Shown here one piece after another: positions 36,361-45,097 of a stretch of DNA of 64,000 bases. This stretch comes from Streptomyces sp. NBRC 110611 (lineage in GTDB: Bacteria > Actinomycetota > Actinomycetes > Streptomycetales > Streptomycetaceae): contig NZ_BBUY01000024.1 of assembly GCF_001590865.1 (NCBI RefSeq), forward strand, positions 1 to 64,000. The letters are read 5' to 3'. The position numbers and the translations under genes were made by a program. The notes under the pieces were generated by a model that did not search any database, was not told the origin of the DNA, and was given only the letters and a program-made list of their open reading frames with translations. Numbering within the stretch: the stretch's first letter is position 1; every line of letters starts with the position of its first letter.

Positions 36361-36936
36361 ATGAGCGTCACGCTCGCCAAGGGAGGCAATGTCTCCCTGT
36401 CCAAGGCCGCTCCGAATCTGACGCAGATCATGGTCGGTCTCGGCTGGGACGCACGGTCCACGACCGGTGCGCCGTTCGACCTCGACGCCAGCGCGCTGCT
36501 GTGCCGGTCGGGTCGGGTGCTGGGGGACGAGTACTTCGTCTTCTACAACAACCTCAAGAGCCCGGAGGGCTCCGTCGAGCACACCGGGGACAACCTCACC
36601 GGCGAGGGGGAGGGCGACGACGAGTCGATCCTGGTGGACCTCTCGCAGGTGCCCGAGCAGGTCGACAAGATCGTTTTTCCGGTCTCGATCCACGAGGCGG
36701 ATCTTCGCGGCCAGAGCTTCGGCCAGGTCAGCAACGCGTTCATCCGCATCGTCAATCAGGCCGACGGCAGTGAACTCGCCCGTTACGACCTCAGCGAGGA
36801 CGCGTCGAGCGAAACCGCGATGATCTTCGGCGAGGTCTACCGCTACAGCGGCGAGTGGAAGTTCCGGGCGGTGGGCCAGGGGTACGCGTCGGGTCTGCGC
36901 GGTATCGCTCTAGACTTCGGGGTCAACGTTTCGTAA
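36361..36936 (+). CDS. terD: TerD-family tellurium/stress resistance protein (copy 2)
   Basis: A 191-residue paralogue of the preceding TerD. Calcium-site motifs FDLDASALL and HTGDNLTGEGEGDDE are retained, and the C-terminal GQGYASGLRGIALDFGVNV closely matches copy 1. The ATG at 36361 follows a GGGGAGGAAACGAACG leader with a good ribosome site. The DUF475 (TerC-related) gene starts 52 bases after it, so the two are probably co-transcribed. Confidence 0.95.
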   Translation: MSVTLAKGGNVSLSKAAPNLTQIMVGLGWDARSTTGAPFDLDASALLCRSGRVLGDEYFVFYNNLKSPEGSVEHTGDNLTGEGEGDDESILVDLSQVPEQVDKIVFPVSIHEADLRGQSFGQVSNAFIRIVNQADGSELARYDLSEDASSETAMIFGEVYRYSGEWKFRAVGQGYASGLRGIALDFGVNVS

Positions 36937-36988
36937 AGCACCGCGCGTCGCGCGCGGGGGACCCACACAACGAGGGAATGGGTAGACA

Positions 36989-38116
36989 GTGGTCCTGAAA
37001 ACCTTTGGCTGGTCGTTCGCCATCACGGCGCTCGGTCTCGCCTTCGCAGGCGTGCTCTGGGGGTGGCGGGGGCTCGCGATCGTCGGGATCCTGTCCATCC
37101 TGGAGATCTCGCTGTCGTTCGACAACGCAGTCATCAACGCGGGCATCCTGCGCAAGATGAACGCCTTCTGGCAGAAGATCTTCCTGACCGTCGGCATCCT
37201 CGTCGCGGTGTTCGGCATGCGGCTGGTGTTCCCGGTCGCCATCGTCGCGATCACCGCGAAACTGGGGCCGATCGAGGCGGTCAAGCTCGCGATCAGCGAC
37301 AAGGCGCAGTACCAGGAACTGGTCACCAGCGCCCACCCGGCCATCGCGGCCTTCGGCGGGATGTTCCTGCTGATGATCTTCCTCGACTTCATCTTCGAGG
37401 ACCGCGACTACAAGTGGCTGGCCTGGATCGAGAAGCCCATGGCCAGGATCGGCAAGCTCGACATGCTGTCCGTCATCGTCGCGCTGGTCGTCCTGCTGGT
37501 GACCGCGATGACGGTGGCCACCGACGCCGCGCACGGCGCCGGCGACAAGGCCGCCACCGTCCTGCTGTCCGGTGTCGCGGGCCTGGTCACCTACCTCGTC
37601 GTGGGCGGCATCTCCGGCTTCTTCGAGGGCAAGCTGGAAGAGGAAGAGGAAGAGGAGCAGGAGGAGGGCACCGCGGCGCCGGCGAAGAACGGCAGCGGCT
37701 CGGCGCTGGGGCTGGCCGGCAAGGCCGCGTTCTTCCTGTTCCTGTACCTCGAGGTCATCGACGCGTCCTTCTCCTTCGACGGTGTGATCGGTGCCTTCGC
37801 GATCACCAACGACATCTTCATGATGGCGCTGGGCCTCGGCATCGGCGCGATGTACATCCGCTCGCTGACCGTCTTCCTGGTCCGTAAGGGCACCCTGGAC
37901 GACTACGTCTACCTGGAGCACGGCGCGCACTACGCGATCGGCGCACTGGCCGTCATCCTGCTGATCACGATCAAGTACGAGGTCAGTGAGGTCGTCACCG
38001 GCGGGATCGGCGTCGCGCTGATCGCCCTCTCGTTCGCCTCGTCCGTGATCCGGAACCGGCGTGAGGGCCTGGGGGATCCGGCGGGAGAGAAGCCGGGAGT
38101 CACGTCCGGAGTGTGA
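36989..38116 (+). CDS. DUF475 / TerC-related integral membrane protein
   Basis: A 375-residue polytopic protein of the DUF475 family, relatives of TerC. The paired acidic membrane motifs are present: SILEISLSFDNAVINAG near residue 40 and LEVIDASFSFDGVIGAFA near residue 255, each with Asp/Glu inside helices as in metal-ion transporters of this superfamily. A central acidic loop EEEEEEEQEE separates two halves. TerC proteins work with TerD at the membrane, perhaps moving metal ions. GTG 36989 has GAGGGA upstream. Confidence 0.92.
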   Translation: MVLKTFGWSFAITALGLAFAGVLWGWRGLAIVGILSILEISLSFDNAVINAGILRKMNAFWQKIFLTVGILVAVFGMRLVFPVAIVAITAKLGPIEAVKLAISDKAQYQELVTSAHPAIAAFGGMFLLMIFLDFIFEDRDYKWLAWIEKPMARIGKLDMLSVIVALVVLLVTAMTVATDAAHGAGDKAATVLLSGVAGLVTYLVVGGISGFFEGKLEEEEEEEQEEGTAAPAKNGSGSALGLAGKAAFFLFLYLEVIDASFSFDGVIGAFAITNDIFMMALGLGIGAMYIRSLTVFLVRKGTLDDYVYLEHGAHYAIGALAVILLITIKYEVSEVVTGGIGVALIALSFASSVIRNRREGLGDPAGEKPGVTSGV

Positions 38117-38214
38117 CGCGGCGCTGATTGAGGAACGCTCTCTGCGGGGCGGCCATGGGGTACGGACCTCGGGCCGCCCCGCGGTGATTGGGGCCGATCA
38201 AGGGGGCGGGAGAG

Positions 38215-38958
38215 GTGTCATTCCTGGGGAAGCTGCGGCGCGGTGGTGCCCAGAGGTTCGACTTCGAGAGTGGGGGAGCGTCCTATGTCGTCGAGCTGAC
38301 GAAGCGGAATCCGGTGGTCTCGCTGACCAAGCAGGGGGCGGCCGCCGGTCATCTGCGGGTCAATCTGAGCTGGCAGATGCGGACCTCGGACTTCGGCGAG
38401 CGGGGCGGACAGCGCACCGGCAGTCTGCTGCGGCAGCCGGGCAAGCTGTTCCGGCCCGAGATCGTCCAGGCGCAGGGCCCGGCCGTGGTCAATGTGGACC
38501 TGGACCTGGCCTGCATGTACGAGCTGATGGACGGGTCCAAGGGCGTGGTGCAGCCGCTGGGGAACTTCCTCGGCGATCTCAACGGCCCGCCCTTCGTCAA
38601 GCTCAGCGGTGACGACCGGTTCGGTTCGGGGTCCGGCGAGACGCTGTACATCAACCTGGACCATCGTGACGAGATCAAACGGCTGCTGATCTTCGTCTAC
38701 ATCTATGACGGGACGCCCGCGTTCGACCGTACGCACGCGGTCGTGACGCTCTACCCGAGTGCCGGGCCCCGGGTGGAGGTCAAACTGGACGAACGGGCGC
38801 CACAGGCCCGTTCCTGCGCGATCTTCACGTTGGAGAACGTCAAGGGCGAGCTGACGGTGCGCCGCGAGGTGAAGTACGTCTACGGCTTCCAGGCGGAGCT
38901 GGACCGGCTGTACGGCTGGGGCCTGCAGTGGGGCCGGGGCTACAAATCCAAGGTGTGA
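38215..38958 (+). CDS. TerA-like protein of the Ter stress system
   Basis: A 247-residue cytoplasmic protein with the double beta-sandwich character of TerA. It begins with a basic LGKLRRGGAQRFDFESGG stretch, then VELTKRNPVVSLTKQG and, later, LYINLDHRDEIKRLLIFVYIYDG. GTG 38215 is preceded by GGGAGAGG. Such proteins accompany TerD/TerC and are thought to join their complexes. It lies 98 bases after the DUF475 gene on the same strand and converges on a TerD-like gene with a 9-base gap. Confidence 0.85.
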   Translation: MSFLGKLRRGGAQRFDFESGGASYVVELTKRNPVVSLTKQGAAAGHLRVNLSWQMRTSDFGERGGQRTGSLLRQPGKLFRPEIVQAQGPAVVNVDLDLACMYELMDGSKGVVQPLGNFLGDLNGPPFVKLSGDDRFGSGSGETLYINLDHRDEIKRLLIFVYIYDGTPAFDRTHAVVTLYPSAGPRVEVKLDERAPQARSCAIFTLENVKGELTVRREVKYVYGFQAELDRLYGWGLQWGRGYKSKV

Positions 38959-38967
38959 GCCGGCCCC

Positions 38968-40137
38968 CTACCGGCGCTGGAACTGCGGGCCCTGGGGTGG
39001 CAGGGCAAAGGACGGATCCGGCACGAACGGCTGCTGCTGCGCCGGATAGCCGTACGCCGTAGGCGGCTGCTGCTGGGGCTGGTACGGGTACGGGGCGGGT
39101 GGTCCCGGATAGCCGTAGGCGGGCTGCTGGGCCGGGGGCTGTGCGGGCGGCGGCGGGACGTTGGGCGGGTAGCCGTAGCTGCCGTTCGCGGGCAGCGGTG
39201 CCTGGGGCGCCGTGGGTGCCGGGACGGCCGGGGCGGCCGGCGGCAGGGGCGCCGCCGAGTGCGGCTCCGGCATGGCGTCCGGCACATGCTGGGTGACGGC
39301 TTCCGGGTCCGACGCCTGAGCGGCCTGCGGGCTTCCACCGGCCTGAGGGCCCACGCCCGACGGCGGGCCCGAGGCCTGTTCCGGCCAGGTGCTCGGCGGC
39401 GGCGTCGCGGGGGCGGCCGGGGCCAGTACGAAGTCATCGTCGGGCGGGGCGGCGGCAGACGGCTTGCTCCGCGCGGGGGCCGGCACGGCCTCCGTCGGCT
39501 CGCTGCCGGGCCGTACCGGCTCCGGGGTGGCCGGGGTGGCCGGGGTATCCGGGGCGTCCGGGGCCGGCGAGGCGGCGTCCCCGGGAGCCGCGTCGTCCTC
39601 GTCGACCGAGATCCCGAACTCGGTGGCCAGCCCGACCAGACCGCTCTCGTACCCCTGCCCCAGGGCACGGAACTTCCAGCTCTCGGCGCGGCGGTACAGC
39701 TCGCCGCAGATCAGGGCGGTCTCCTCGCCGGTCTCCGGCACGATGTCGAAGACCGCGATCGGCTCCCCGTCCCGCTCCACCGCGTCGTACAGCAGGACCC
39801 GCAGATCCGCCACGTCCGCGAACGGGCCGCCGTCCGACGAAGCGGCCAGCACCACCCGGTCGACGGAGGGATCCATCGTGGCCAGGTCGGCCTCGATGGT
39901 GTCGGTCAGACTGTCGCCGAGCCGGTCCTTGGACAGATGCCGGACCAGGCCGCTCGGGTGCCGCGGCTGGTTGTAGAAGACGAAGTCCTCGTCGGAGCGC
40001 ACGCTTCCGCCGGGGCCCACCAGGAGGGCCGAGGCATCGACGTCGGGAACACCGGCGCCGGATGTCCAGCGCAGGACGGCCCGGACGGTCGTGGCGTCGA
40101 GGGGGACGTTCGACCCTTTCAGCATCGCGTGCGTCAT
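38968..40137 (-). CDS. TerD-domain protein with long Pro/Ala-rich C-terminal tail
   Basis: A 389-residue protein. Residues 1-185 are a divergent TerD domain (PDVDASALLVG, SVRSDEDFVFYNQP, LICGELYRRAESWKFRALGQ). Residues from about 190 are low-complexity Pro/Ala/Gln/Tyr sequence with repeated GYP and PYPYQP units. The second calcium loop, GEGEGDDE in the neighbours, reads SLTDTIEADLA here, so calcium binding may be weakened. It is transcribed divergently from the C-C lyase operon across a 217-base region with a strong palindrome. Confidence 0.88.
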   Translation of the reverse strand: MTHAMLKGSNVPLDATTVRAVLRWTSGAGVPDVDASALLVGPGGSVRSDEDFVFYNQPRHPSGLVRHLSKDRLGDSLTDTIEADLATMDPSVDRVVLAASSDGGPFADVADLRVLLYDAVERDGEPIAVFDIVPETGEETALICGELYRRAESWKFRALGQGYESGLVGLATEFGISVDEDDAAPGDAASPAPDAPDTPATPATPEPVRPGSEPTEAVPAPARSKPSAAAPPDDDFVLAPAAPATPPPSTWPEQASGPPSGVGPQAGGSPQAAQASDPEAVTQHVPDAMPEPHSAAPLPPAAPAVPAPTAPQAPLPANGSYGYPPNVPPPPAQPPAQQPAYGYPGPPAPYPYQPQQQPPTAYGYPAQQQPFVPDPSFALPPQGPQFQRR

Positions 40138-40232
40138 GCGGCAATCCTGCCTTCCCTCAGGTCGGAGGGACAATGCGGGGGCCGCGTGCGGCGCGGAACG
40201 CGCGCTCGCGGCCATCTGTACGCCGCATGGGG

Positions 40233-40249
40233 GATACGTGATTTTCACG
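40233..40249. promoter_or_regulatory. Palindrome in the divergent Ter promoter region
   Basis: TACGTGA-TTT-TCACGTA is a perfect 7-bp inverted repeat with a 3-base centre. It sits 96 bases from the TerD-like start and 106 from the lyase start, a good place for a regulator controlling both. Confidence 0.5.
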
Positions 40250-40354
40250 TACGCGGGAACTAACCGCACCCCCACGCACGTACGATTACCGGCTGGATCC
40301 AGACAGCGAGACGCAGCGGGCGTGCCCGGGTCCCGCATGTACACGGGGAGTCAT

Positions 40355-41527
40355 ATGCGTCATTTTGGGTACCTTCCGCCCGATATTCGGAAGGAACTGT
40401 TCCACCAAGAGCCGGTGGAGTTCACCGCCGACTCCCCCGCCCATACCCTCGCGGTCGCCCTGGGCGCCACGCTCTACAGTCCGGCCACCCGTCCGCGGCT
40501 GGCCGCCGACGTCCTCAAGCAGGCCGGACGCGGCGTGATGTCCATGGTGCTGTGTCTGGAAGACGCCATCGGGGACGGGGACGTCGAAGCCGGTGAGGAG
40601 AACCTCGTCCGGCAGCTGGGCCTGCTCGACGAGGCGGCCGCCGCGGGCGAGGCCCTTCCGCTGCTCTTCATCCGCGTCCGCACCCCCGCGCAGATACCGG
40701 ACCTGGTGCGCCGCCTGGGGCCGACGGTGCGCGGACTGTCCGGATTCGTCCTTCCGAAGTTCACCGAGGAACGCGGGATCCCGTTCCTCGAGGCGCTGGC
40801 CGAGGCGGAGTCCGCATGCGGCCGGCGGCTGTTCGCGATGCCGGTGCTGGAGTCCCCGCAGCTGCTGCATCTGGAGAGCCGCGTCGAGACCCTGCGGGGC
40901 ATCGCCAGGACCGTCGACAAGTACCGGGACCGGGTCCTCGCCCTGCGGCTCGGCGTCACGGACTTCTGCTCCGCCTACGGGCTGCGCCGACCGCCCGACA
41001 TGACCGCGTACGACGTCCAGATCGTCGCCTCCGTGATCGCCGACGTGGTGAACGTCCTCGGCCGCGCGGACGGCACGGGCTTCACCGTCACCGGCCCCGT
41101 CTGGGAGTACTTCCGGCTGCACGAGCGGATGTTCAAGCCGCAGCTCCGGCGCAGCCCCTTCCTCGGGCGCGCGGAGGAACTGCGTACCGCGCTGATCGAG
41201 CACGATATGGACGGCCTGCTCCGCGAGATCGAACTGGACCGCGCCAACGGCCTGCAGGGCAAGACCTGCATCCACCCCTCGCACGTCGCGCCGGTACACG
41301 CGCTCTCGGTCGTCAGCCATGAGGAGTTCAGCGACGCCGTGGACATCCTGCGGCCGGACCAGGGCGAGGGCGGGGTGCTGCGCTCCGCCTACACGAACAA
41401 GATGAACGAGGTGAAGCCGCACCGCGCCTGGGCCGAGCGGACCCTGCTGCGCGCCGAGGCGTTCGGGGTCGCCCGGGAGGGCATCGGCTTCGTGGAGCTG
41501 CTGACGGCGAGCCTGCCGCAGACCTGA
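40355..41527 (+). CDS. C-C bond lyase (HpcH/citrate-lyase-like TIM barrel) of the Ter metabolite module
   Basis: A 390-residue TIM-barrel protein related to HpcH/HpaI aldolases and citrate lyase beta chains, of the type found beside ter genes. Features seen: MSMVLCLEDAIGDGDV with the metal-site acidic pair, LFIRVRTPAQI, GFVLPKFTEERG, FAMPVLESPQ and LRLGVTDFCSAYGLRR. It probably cleaves or forms a C-C bond in a small metabolite built with the next two gene products. ATG 40355 follows GGGGAG; an in-frame ATG at 40337 is the alternative. Confidence 0.85.
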   Translation: MRHFGYLPPDIRKELFHQEPVEFTADSPAHTLAVALGATLYSPATRPRLAADVLKQAGRGVMSMVLCLEDAIGDGDVEAGEENLVRQLGLLDEAAAAGEALPLLFIRVRTPAQIPDLVRRLGPTVRGLSGFVLPKFTEERGIPFLEALAEAESACGRRLFAMPVLESPQLLHLESRVETLRGIARTVDKYRDRVLALRLGVTDFCSAYGLRRPPDMTAYDVQIVASVIADVVNVLGRADGTGFTVTGPVWEYFRLHERMFKPQLRRSPFLGRAEELRTALIEHDMDGLLREIELDRANGLQGKTCIHPSHVAPVHALSVVSHEEFSDAVDILRPDQGEGGVLRSAYTNKMNEVKPHRAWAERTLLRAEAFGVAREGIGFVELLTASLPQT

Positions 41528-41545
41528 ACCCGCGGCGGAAGGCGA

Positions 41546-41626
41546 CATGAGCGAACGGCATGAGCGAACGGCATGAGCGGACGGCATGAGCGGTACGACG
41601 TGAGCGGTACGGCATGAACGGTACGA
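41546..41626 (+). repeat. Tandem ATGAGCGG repeats at the lyase-PRTase junction
   Basis: Six tandem units: CATGAGCGAACGG twice and CATGAGCGGACGG (13 bp each, 41546-41584), then three 14-bp units of the form CATGAGCGGTACGA (41585-41626). Nearly every unit supplies an ATG or GTG, so the region is crowded with out-of-place start codons just ahead of the true start at 41644. Confidence 0.9.
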
Positions 41627-41643
41627 CGGAGGAGACGGAACGC

Positions 41644-44151
41644 GTGGTGTGGACGGGAGAGTGGGTCGCCGGACGGCTCGGGGTCTCGCTGAGCGGCGGA
41701 GACGAGCTGCCGGAACTGCTGGGGCTGGCGCTGCGACGCAACCCCAAGCGGGCCCATCTGCTCGTGTCCAATGTGCTGGGCAAGCATGTGCCACAGCGGC
41801 CGGGTGTGGTCCATGGCGCCGGCTACCGGCTGGGGTGCCGGGTGCGGGAGCTGCTGGGCGACGAGGCCGCCGCCCGGTCCGTCGTCCTCGGCTACGCCGA
41901 GACCGCCACCGGACTGGGCCACTCGGTGGCCGACGGCCTGGCCTGCGCGCCCTATCTGCACTCCACCCGCCGCCCGGTCGACGGTGTCGCGCAGGCCGGC
42001 GGCTTCGAGGAGGAGCACAGCCACGCCACCTCGCATCTGCTGCTCCCCGAGGACACCGAACTCCTCGCCGGTGACGGCCCGTTGGTGCTCGTCGACGATG
42101 AGTTCTCCACAGGTCGCACCGTCCTGAACACCATCAGGGCGCTGCATGCGCGCTTCCCGCGCGAGCGCTACGTCGTCGTCGCCCTCGTCGATATGCGCTC
42201 CGCCGCGGACCGCGGCCATCTGGAGGAGTTCGCCGCGGAACTCGGCGCCCGAGTGGACCTCGTGGCGCTGGCCTCGGGCGGGGTACGGCTGCCCGCGGAC
42301 GTCCTGGACCGCGGCCGGCGACTCGTCGCCGAGCACGAGGCCGCGACGGCAGGGGGGCCGGCGTCCGCGCCGGAGACCGCCCCCGGGGCCGTCCACCGCG
42401 CGGAGCCGGTACGCGTCGACCTCGGCTGGCCCGCCGGACTCCCCGACGGCGGGCGGCACGGCTTCACACCGGCGCACCGCGCACGCCTGGAGGCCCGCCT
42501 CCCCGGCATGGCGGCCCGCATCGCGCGGCATCTGGACGGCGCCCGCCGCGTCCTCGTCCTCGGCAACGAGGAGCTGATGTACGCGCCGCTGCGGCTGGCC
42601 GAGGCGCTGGACGCCCGGCTCGCCGAGGCGACGGACGCCGGACCGACGCCGCGTACCGGCGATCCGGCCACCACCACGACGGCCGACCCGGGCGTCTACT
42701 TCTCGACCACCACCCGCTCCCCGGTGCTCGCCGTGGACGACCCCGGTTACGCGATACGCACCCGGCTGTCGTTCCCCGCCCACGACCTGCCCACCGACGG
42801 ACCGGGGGAGCGGTACGCCTACAACGTCGCGGCCGGCAGCGACCCGGAGCGCCGCTTCGACGCCATCGTCGCCGTCGTGGACGGGTACGGCGACCGCCCC
42901 GAACTCCACGCCCCCGGCGGACTGCTGGACCGCCTCGCCGAGCACACCGACCGGCTGCTGCTCACCGTCATCCCCTCCCACACCCCGCGACCCCAGGCAC
43001 CGACCATGTCCCTCCCCGAGCCGCTGCGCGGCCCCGCCTTCTCCTCCTACGCCGCCGACGAGGTCGGCTGGCTGCTCCAGGACCTCTCCGACGTCACCCT
43101 GGAAGCGCCCACCGAGGAACGCGAAGAGGCGATTCAGAACGGCGGCGCCCACTACGCCGAGTCGCTGCCGGTCGAATACCAGCCGAGCGAGCAGTACCAG
43201 GCGCTTTTCCACAGCGCGCTGCGGGCGTCCGCGAGCCGGATCGCGCAGGCCGTCGGGACCGTCACCGAGAGCGTGCTCGCCGAGCGCACGAAGAACCCGG
43301 TGCTGGTGTCGCTGGCGCGGGCCGGCACACCGGTCGGTGTGCTGATGCGCCGCTGGGCGCGCCACGCCCACGGCCTGGAACTGCCGCACTACGCGGTTTC
43401 CATCGTGCGTGGCCGGGGCATCGACACCACCGCACTGCGCTGGCTGGCCGCCCACCATGACCCGGCGGACGTCGTCTTCGTGGACGGCTGGACCGGGAAG
43501 GGCGCCATCACCCGCGAACTCGCCGAGGCACTGGCGGACTTCCCGGGGTTCGACCCGCGGATCGCGGTACTCGCCGACCCCGGCGGCTGCGTCGAGACCT
43601 ATGGCACCCGCGATGACTTCCTCATTCCGTCCGCCTGCCTCAACTCCACCGTCTCCGGGCTCATATCGCGCACCGTCCTGCGCGATGATCTGGTGGGCCC
43701 GGACGACTTCCACGGCGCCAAGTTCTACCGCGACCTGGCCACCGCCGATCTCTCGCGGGCGTTTCTGGACGCGATCAGCGCGCACTTCGACGACGTCACC
43801 GAGGCGGTCGCCGCGGAGGTGAAGGCGCTGGCCGCCGCCGACCGCGCCCCCACCTGGGCCGGCTGGGCGGCCGTCGAGCGGATCAGCGCGGAGTACGGCA
43901 TCCACGACGTCAATCTCGTGAAGCCCGGCGTCGGCGAGACCACCCGCGTACTGCTGCGCCGGGTCCCCTGGAAGATCCTGGCCCGGCAGGGCGCCGGCGC
44001 CGACCTCGACCACGTACGCCTCCTGGCCGAACAACGGGGCGTACCCGTCGAAGAGGTCGACGAACTGCCCTATACCTGTGTCGGGTTGATCCACCCCCGC
44101 TTCACTCGCGGGGCCACGGGCGCTGACGGCAAGGCGGTGGCCTCCCGATGA
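41644..44151 (+). CDS. PRTase-TRSP-StiP-Pelota fusion of the Ter metabolite module
   Basis: An 835-residue fusion of domains that are often separate proteins in Ter systems. About residues 20-240 form a PRTase_2 phosphoribosyltransferase with PRPP loop LVLVDDEFSTGRTV. Residues 250-460 form the TRSP domain (YFSTTTRSPVLAVDD). Residues 470-760 form the StiP/PRTase_1 domain (SLARAGTPVGVLMRRW, VVFVDGWTGKGAITREL). The last 80 residues are a Pelota-like RNA-binding fold (EYGIHDVNLVKPGVG). GTG 41644 follows GGAGGAG; ATG 41614 is the alternative. It overlaps the HAD gene by 4 bases. Published comparative genomics of Ter systems proposes these make a nucleoside-like metabolite; this is unproven here. 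Confidence 0.85.
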   Translation: MVWTGEWVAGRLGVSLSGGDELPELLGLALRRNPKRAHLLVSNVLGKHVPQRPGVVHGAGYRLGCRVRELLGDEAAARSVVLGYAETATGLGHSVADGLACAPYLHSTRRPVDGVAQAGGFEEEHSHATSHLLLPEDTELLAGDGPLVLVDDEFSTGRTVLNTIRALHARFPRERYVVVALVDMRSAADRGHLEEFAAELGARVDLVALASGGVRLPADVLDRGRRLVAEHEAATAGGPASAPETAPGAVHRAEPVRVDLGWPAGLPDGGRHGFTPAHRARLEARLPGMAARIARHLDGARRVLVLGNEELMYAPLRLAEALDARLAEATDAGPTPRTGDPATTTTADPGVYFSTTTRSPVLAVDDPGYAIRTRLSFPAHDLPTDGPGERYAYNVAAGSDPERRFDAIVAVVDGYGDRPELHAPGGLLDRLAEHTDRLLLTVIPSHTPRPQAPTMSLPEPLRGPAFSSYAADEVGWLLQDLSDVTLEAPTEEREEAIQNGGAHYAESLPVEYQPSEQYQALFHSALRASASRIAQAVGTVTESVLAERTKNPVLVSLARAGTPVGVLMRRWARHAHGLELPHYAVSIVRGRGIDTTALRWLAAHHDPADVVFVDGWTGKGAITRELAEALADFPGFDPRIAVLADPGGCVETYGTRDDFLIPSACLNSTVSGLISRTVLRDDLVGPDDFHGAKFYRDLATADLSRAFLDAISAHFDDVTEAVAAEVKALAAADRAPTWAGWAAVERISAEYGIHDVNLVKPGVGETTRVLLRRVPWKILARQGAGADLDHVRLLAEQRGVPVEEVDELPYTCVGLIHPRFTRGATGADGKAVASR

Positions 44152-44966
44152 GTGCGATCGTCGCCAGCGACCTCGACCGGACCCTGATCTATTCGGCCGC
44201 CGCGCTCGGCCTCGCCATGCCCGACGCCGAGGCGCCGCGGCTGCTGTGCGTCGAGACCTACGAACACCGACCGCTGTCCTATATGACGGAGACGGCGGCC
44301 GGACTGCTCGCCGAACTGGCCGGCGGCACCACCTTCGTGCCCGCCACCACGCGCACCCGCGCGCAGTACCGGCGCATCCACCTCCCCGGCCCGGAACCGG
44401 AGTTCGCGATCTGCGCCAACGGCGGCCATCTGCTCGTACACGGCGAGTCGGACCCCGACTGGCAGCGCACGGTCACCGAGCGCCTCGCCGCCCAGTGCGC
44501 CCCCCTGGAGGAGGTGCGCGCCCACCTCGTCCGCACCGCGGATCCGGCCTGGCTGCTCAAGGAGCGGATCGCCGAGGACCTCTTCGCCTATCTCGTCGTC
44601 GAGCGGCCGCTGCTGCCCGACACCTGGGTCAAGGACCTCGCCGGCTGGGCCGGGGAACGCGGCTGGACCGTCTCCCTTCAGGGCCGCAAGATCTACGCCG
44701 TACCGCGTCCGCTGACCAAGAGCGCGGCCGTCGCGGAGGTGGCGCGCCGCACCGGGGCGACCGAGGTCCTCGCGGCCGGCGACTCGCTGCTCGACGCGGA
44801 TCTGCTGCTGGCGGCGGACCGTGGATGGCGGCCGGGCCACGGCGAACTGGCGGACTCCGGCTGGCAGGCGCCGCATGTCACGGCACTCGACGAGCGGGGC
44901 GCCGCCGCGGGCGAGGAGATCGTACGGTCCTTCCTCCGCGCCGCCGCGGGCACCGCCTCGGCGTAG
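44148..44966 (+). CDS. HAD-superfamily phosphatase of the Ter metabolite module
   Basis: A 272-residue HAD hydrolase. Motif I is ASDLDRTLI (Asp8, Asp10), motif II lies in VPATTRTRAQY, and motif IV is AAGDSLLDADLLLAA; the cap is of the Cof type. It would remove phosphate from the product of the preceding enzymes. It is translationally coupled to the PRTase fusion by an ATGA overlap. A good terminator follows, so the three genes form one transcription unit. Confidence 0.88.
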   Translation: MSAIVASDLDRTLIYSAAALGLAMPDAEAPRLLCVETYEHRPLSYMTETAAGLLAELAGGTTFVPATTRTRAQYRRIHLPGPEPEFAICANGGHLLVHGESDPDWQRTVTERLAAQCAPLEEVRAHLVRTADPAWLLKERIAEDLFAYLVVERPLLPDTWVKDLAGWAGERGWTVSLQGRKIYAVPRPLTKSAAVAEVARRTGATEVLAAGDSLLDADLLLAADRGWRPGHGELADSGWQAPHVTALDERGAAAGEEIVRSFLRAAAGTASA

Positions 44967-45008
44967 ACAGGGTGGGCACCTCCCCCGACATGGAGGGCAC
45001 CTCCCCCA

Positions 45009-45040
45009 CCGCCCGCCGAGCGGATACCCTCGGCGGGCGG
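45009..45040 (+). terminator. Terminator after the Ter metabolite operon
   Basis: A perfect 12-bp stem, CCGCCCGCCGAG (45009-45020) with CTCGGCGGGCGG (45029-45040), closes an 8-base loop 43 bases after the HAD stop. A GGGCACCTCCCCC direct repeat precedes it. Confidence 0.8.
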
Positions 45041-45097
45041 CTGGCCGCACTGTCCGCCGACCGGCCGAGAACGTGATCCTTGAGCAGAGGAGAGCCC

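Noticed and set aside
41389..44094. Minus-strand frame of 901 codons opposite the PRTase fusion
   Set aside because: The plus strand encodes recognisable domains in order; the antisense frame encodes none.
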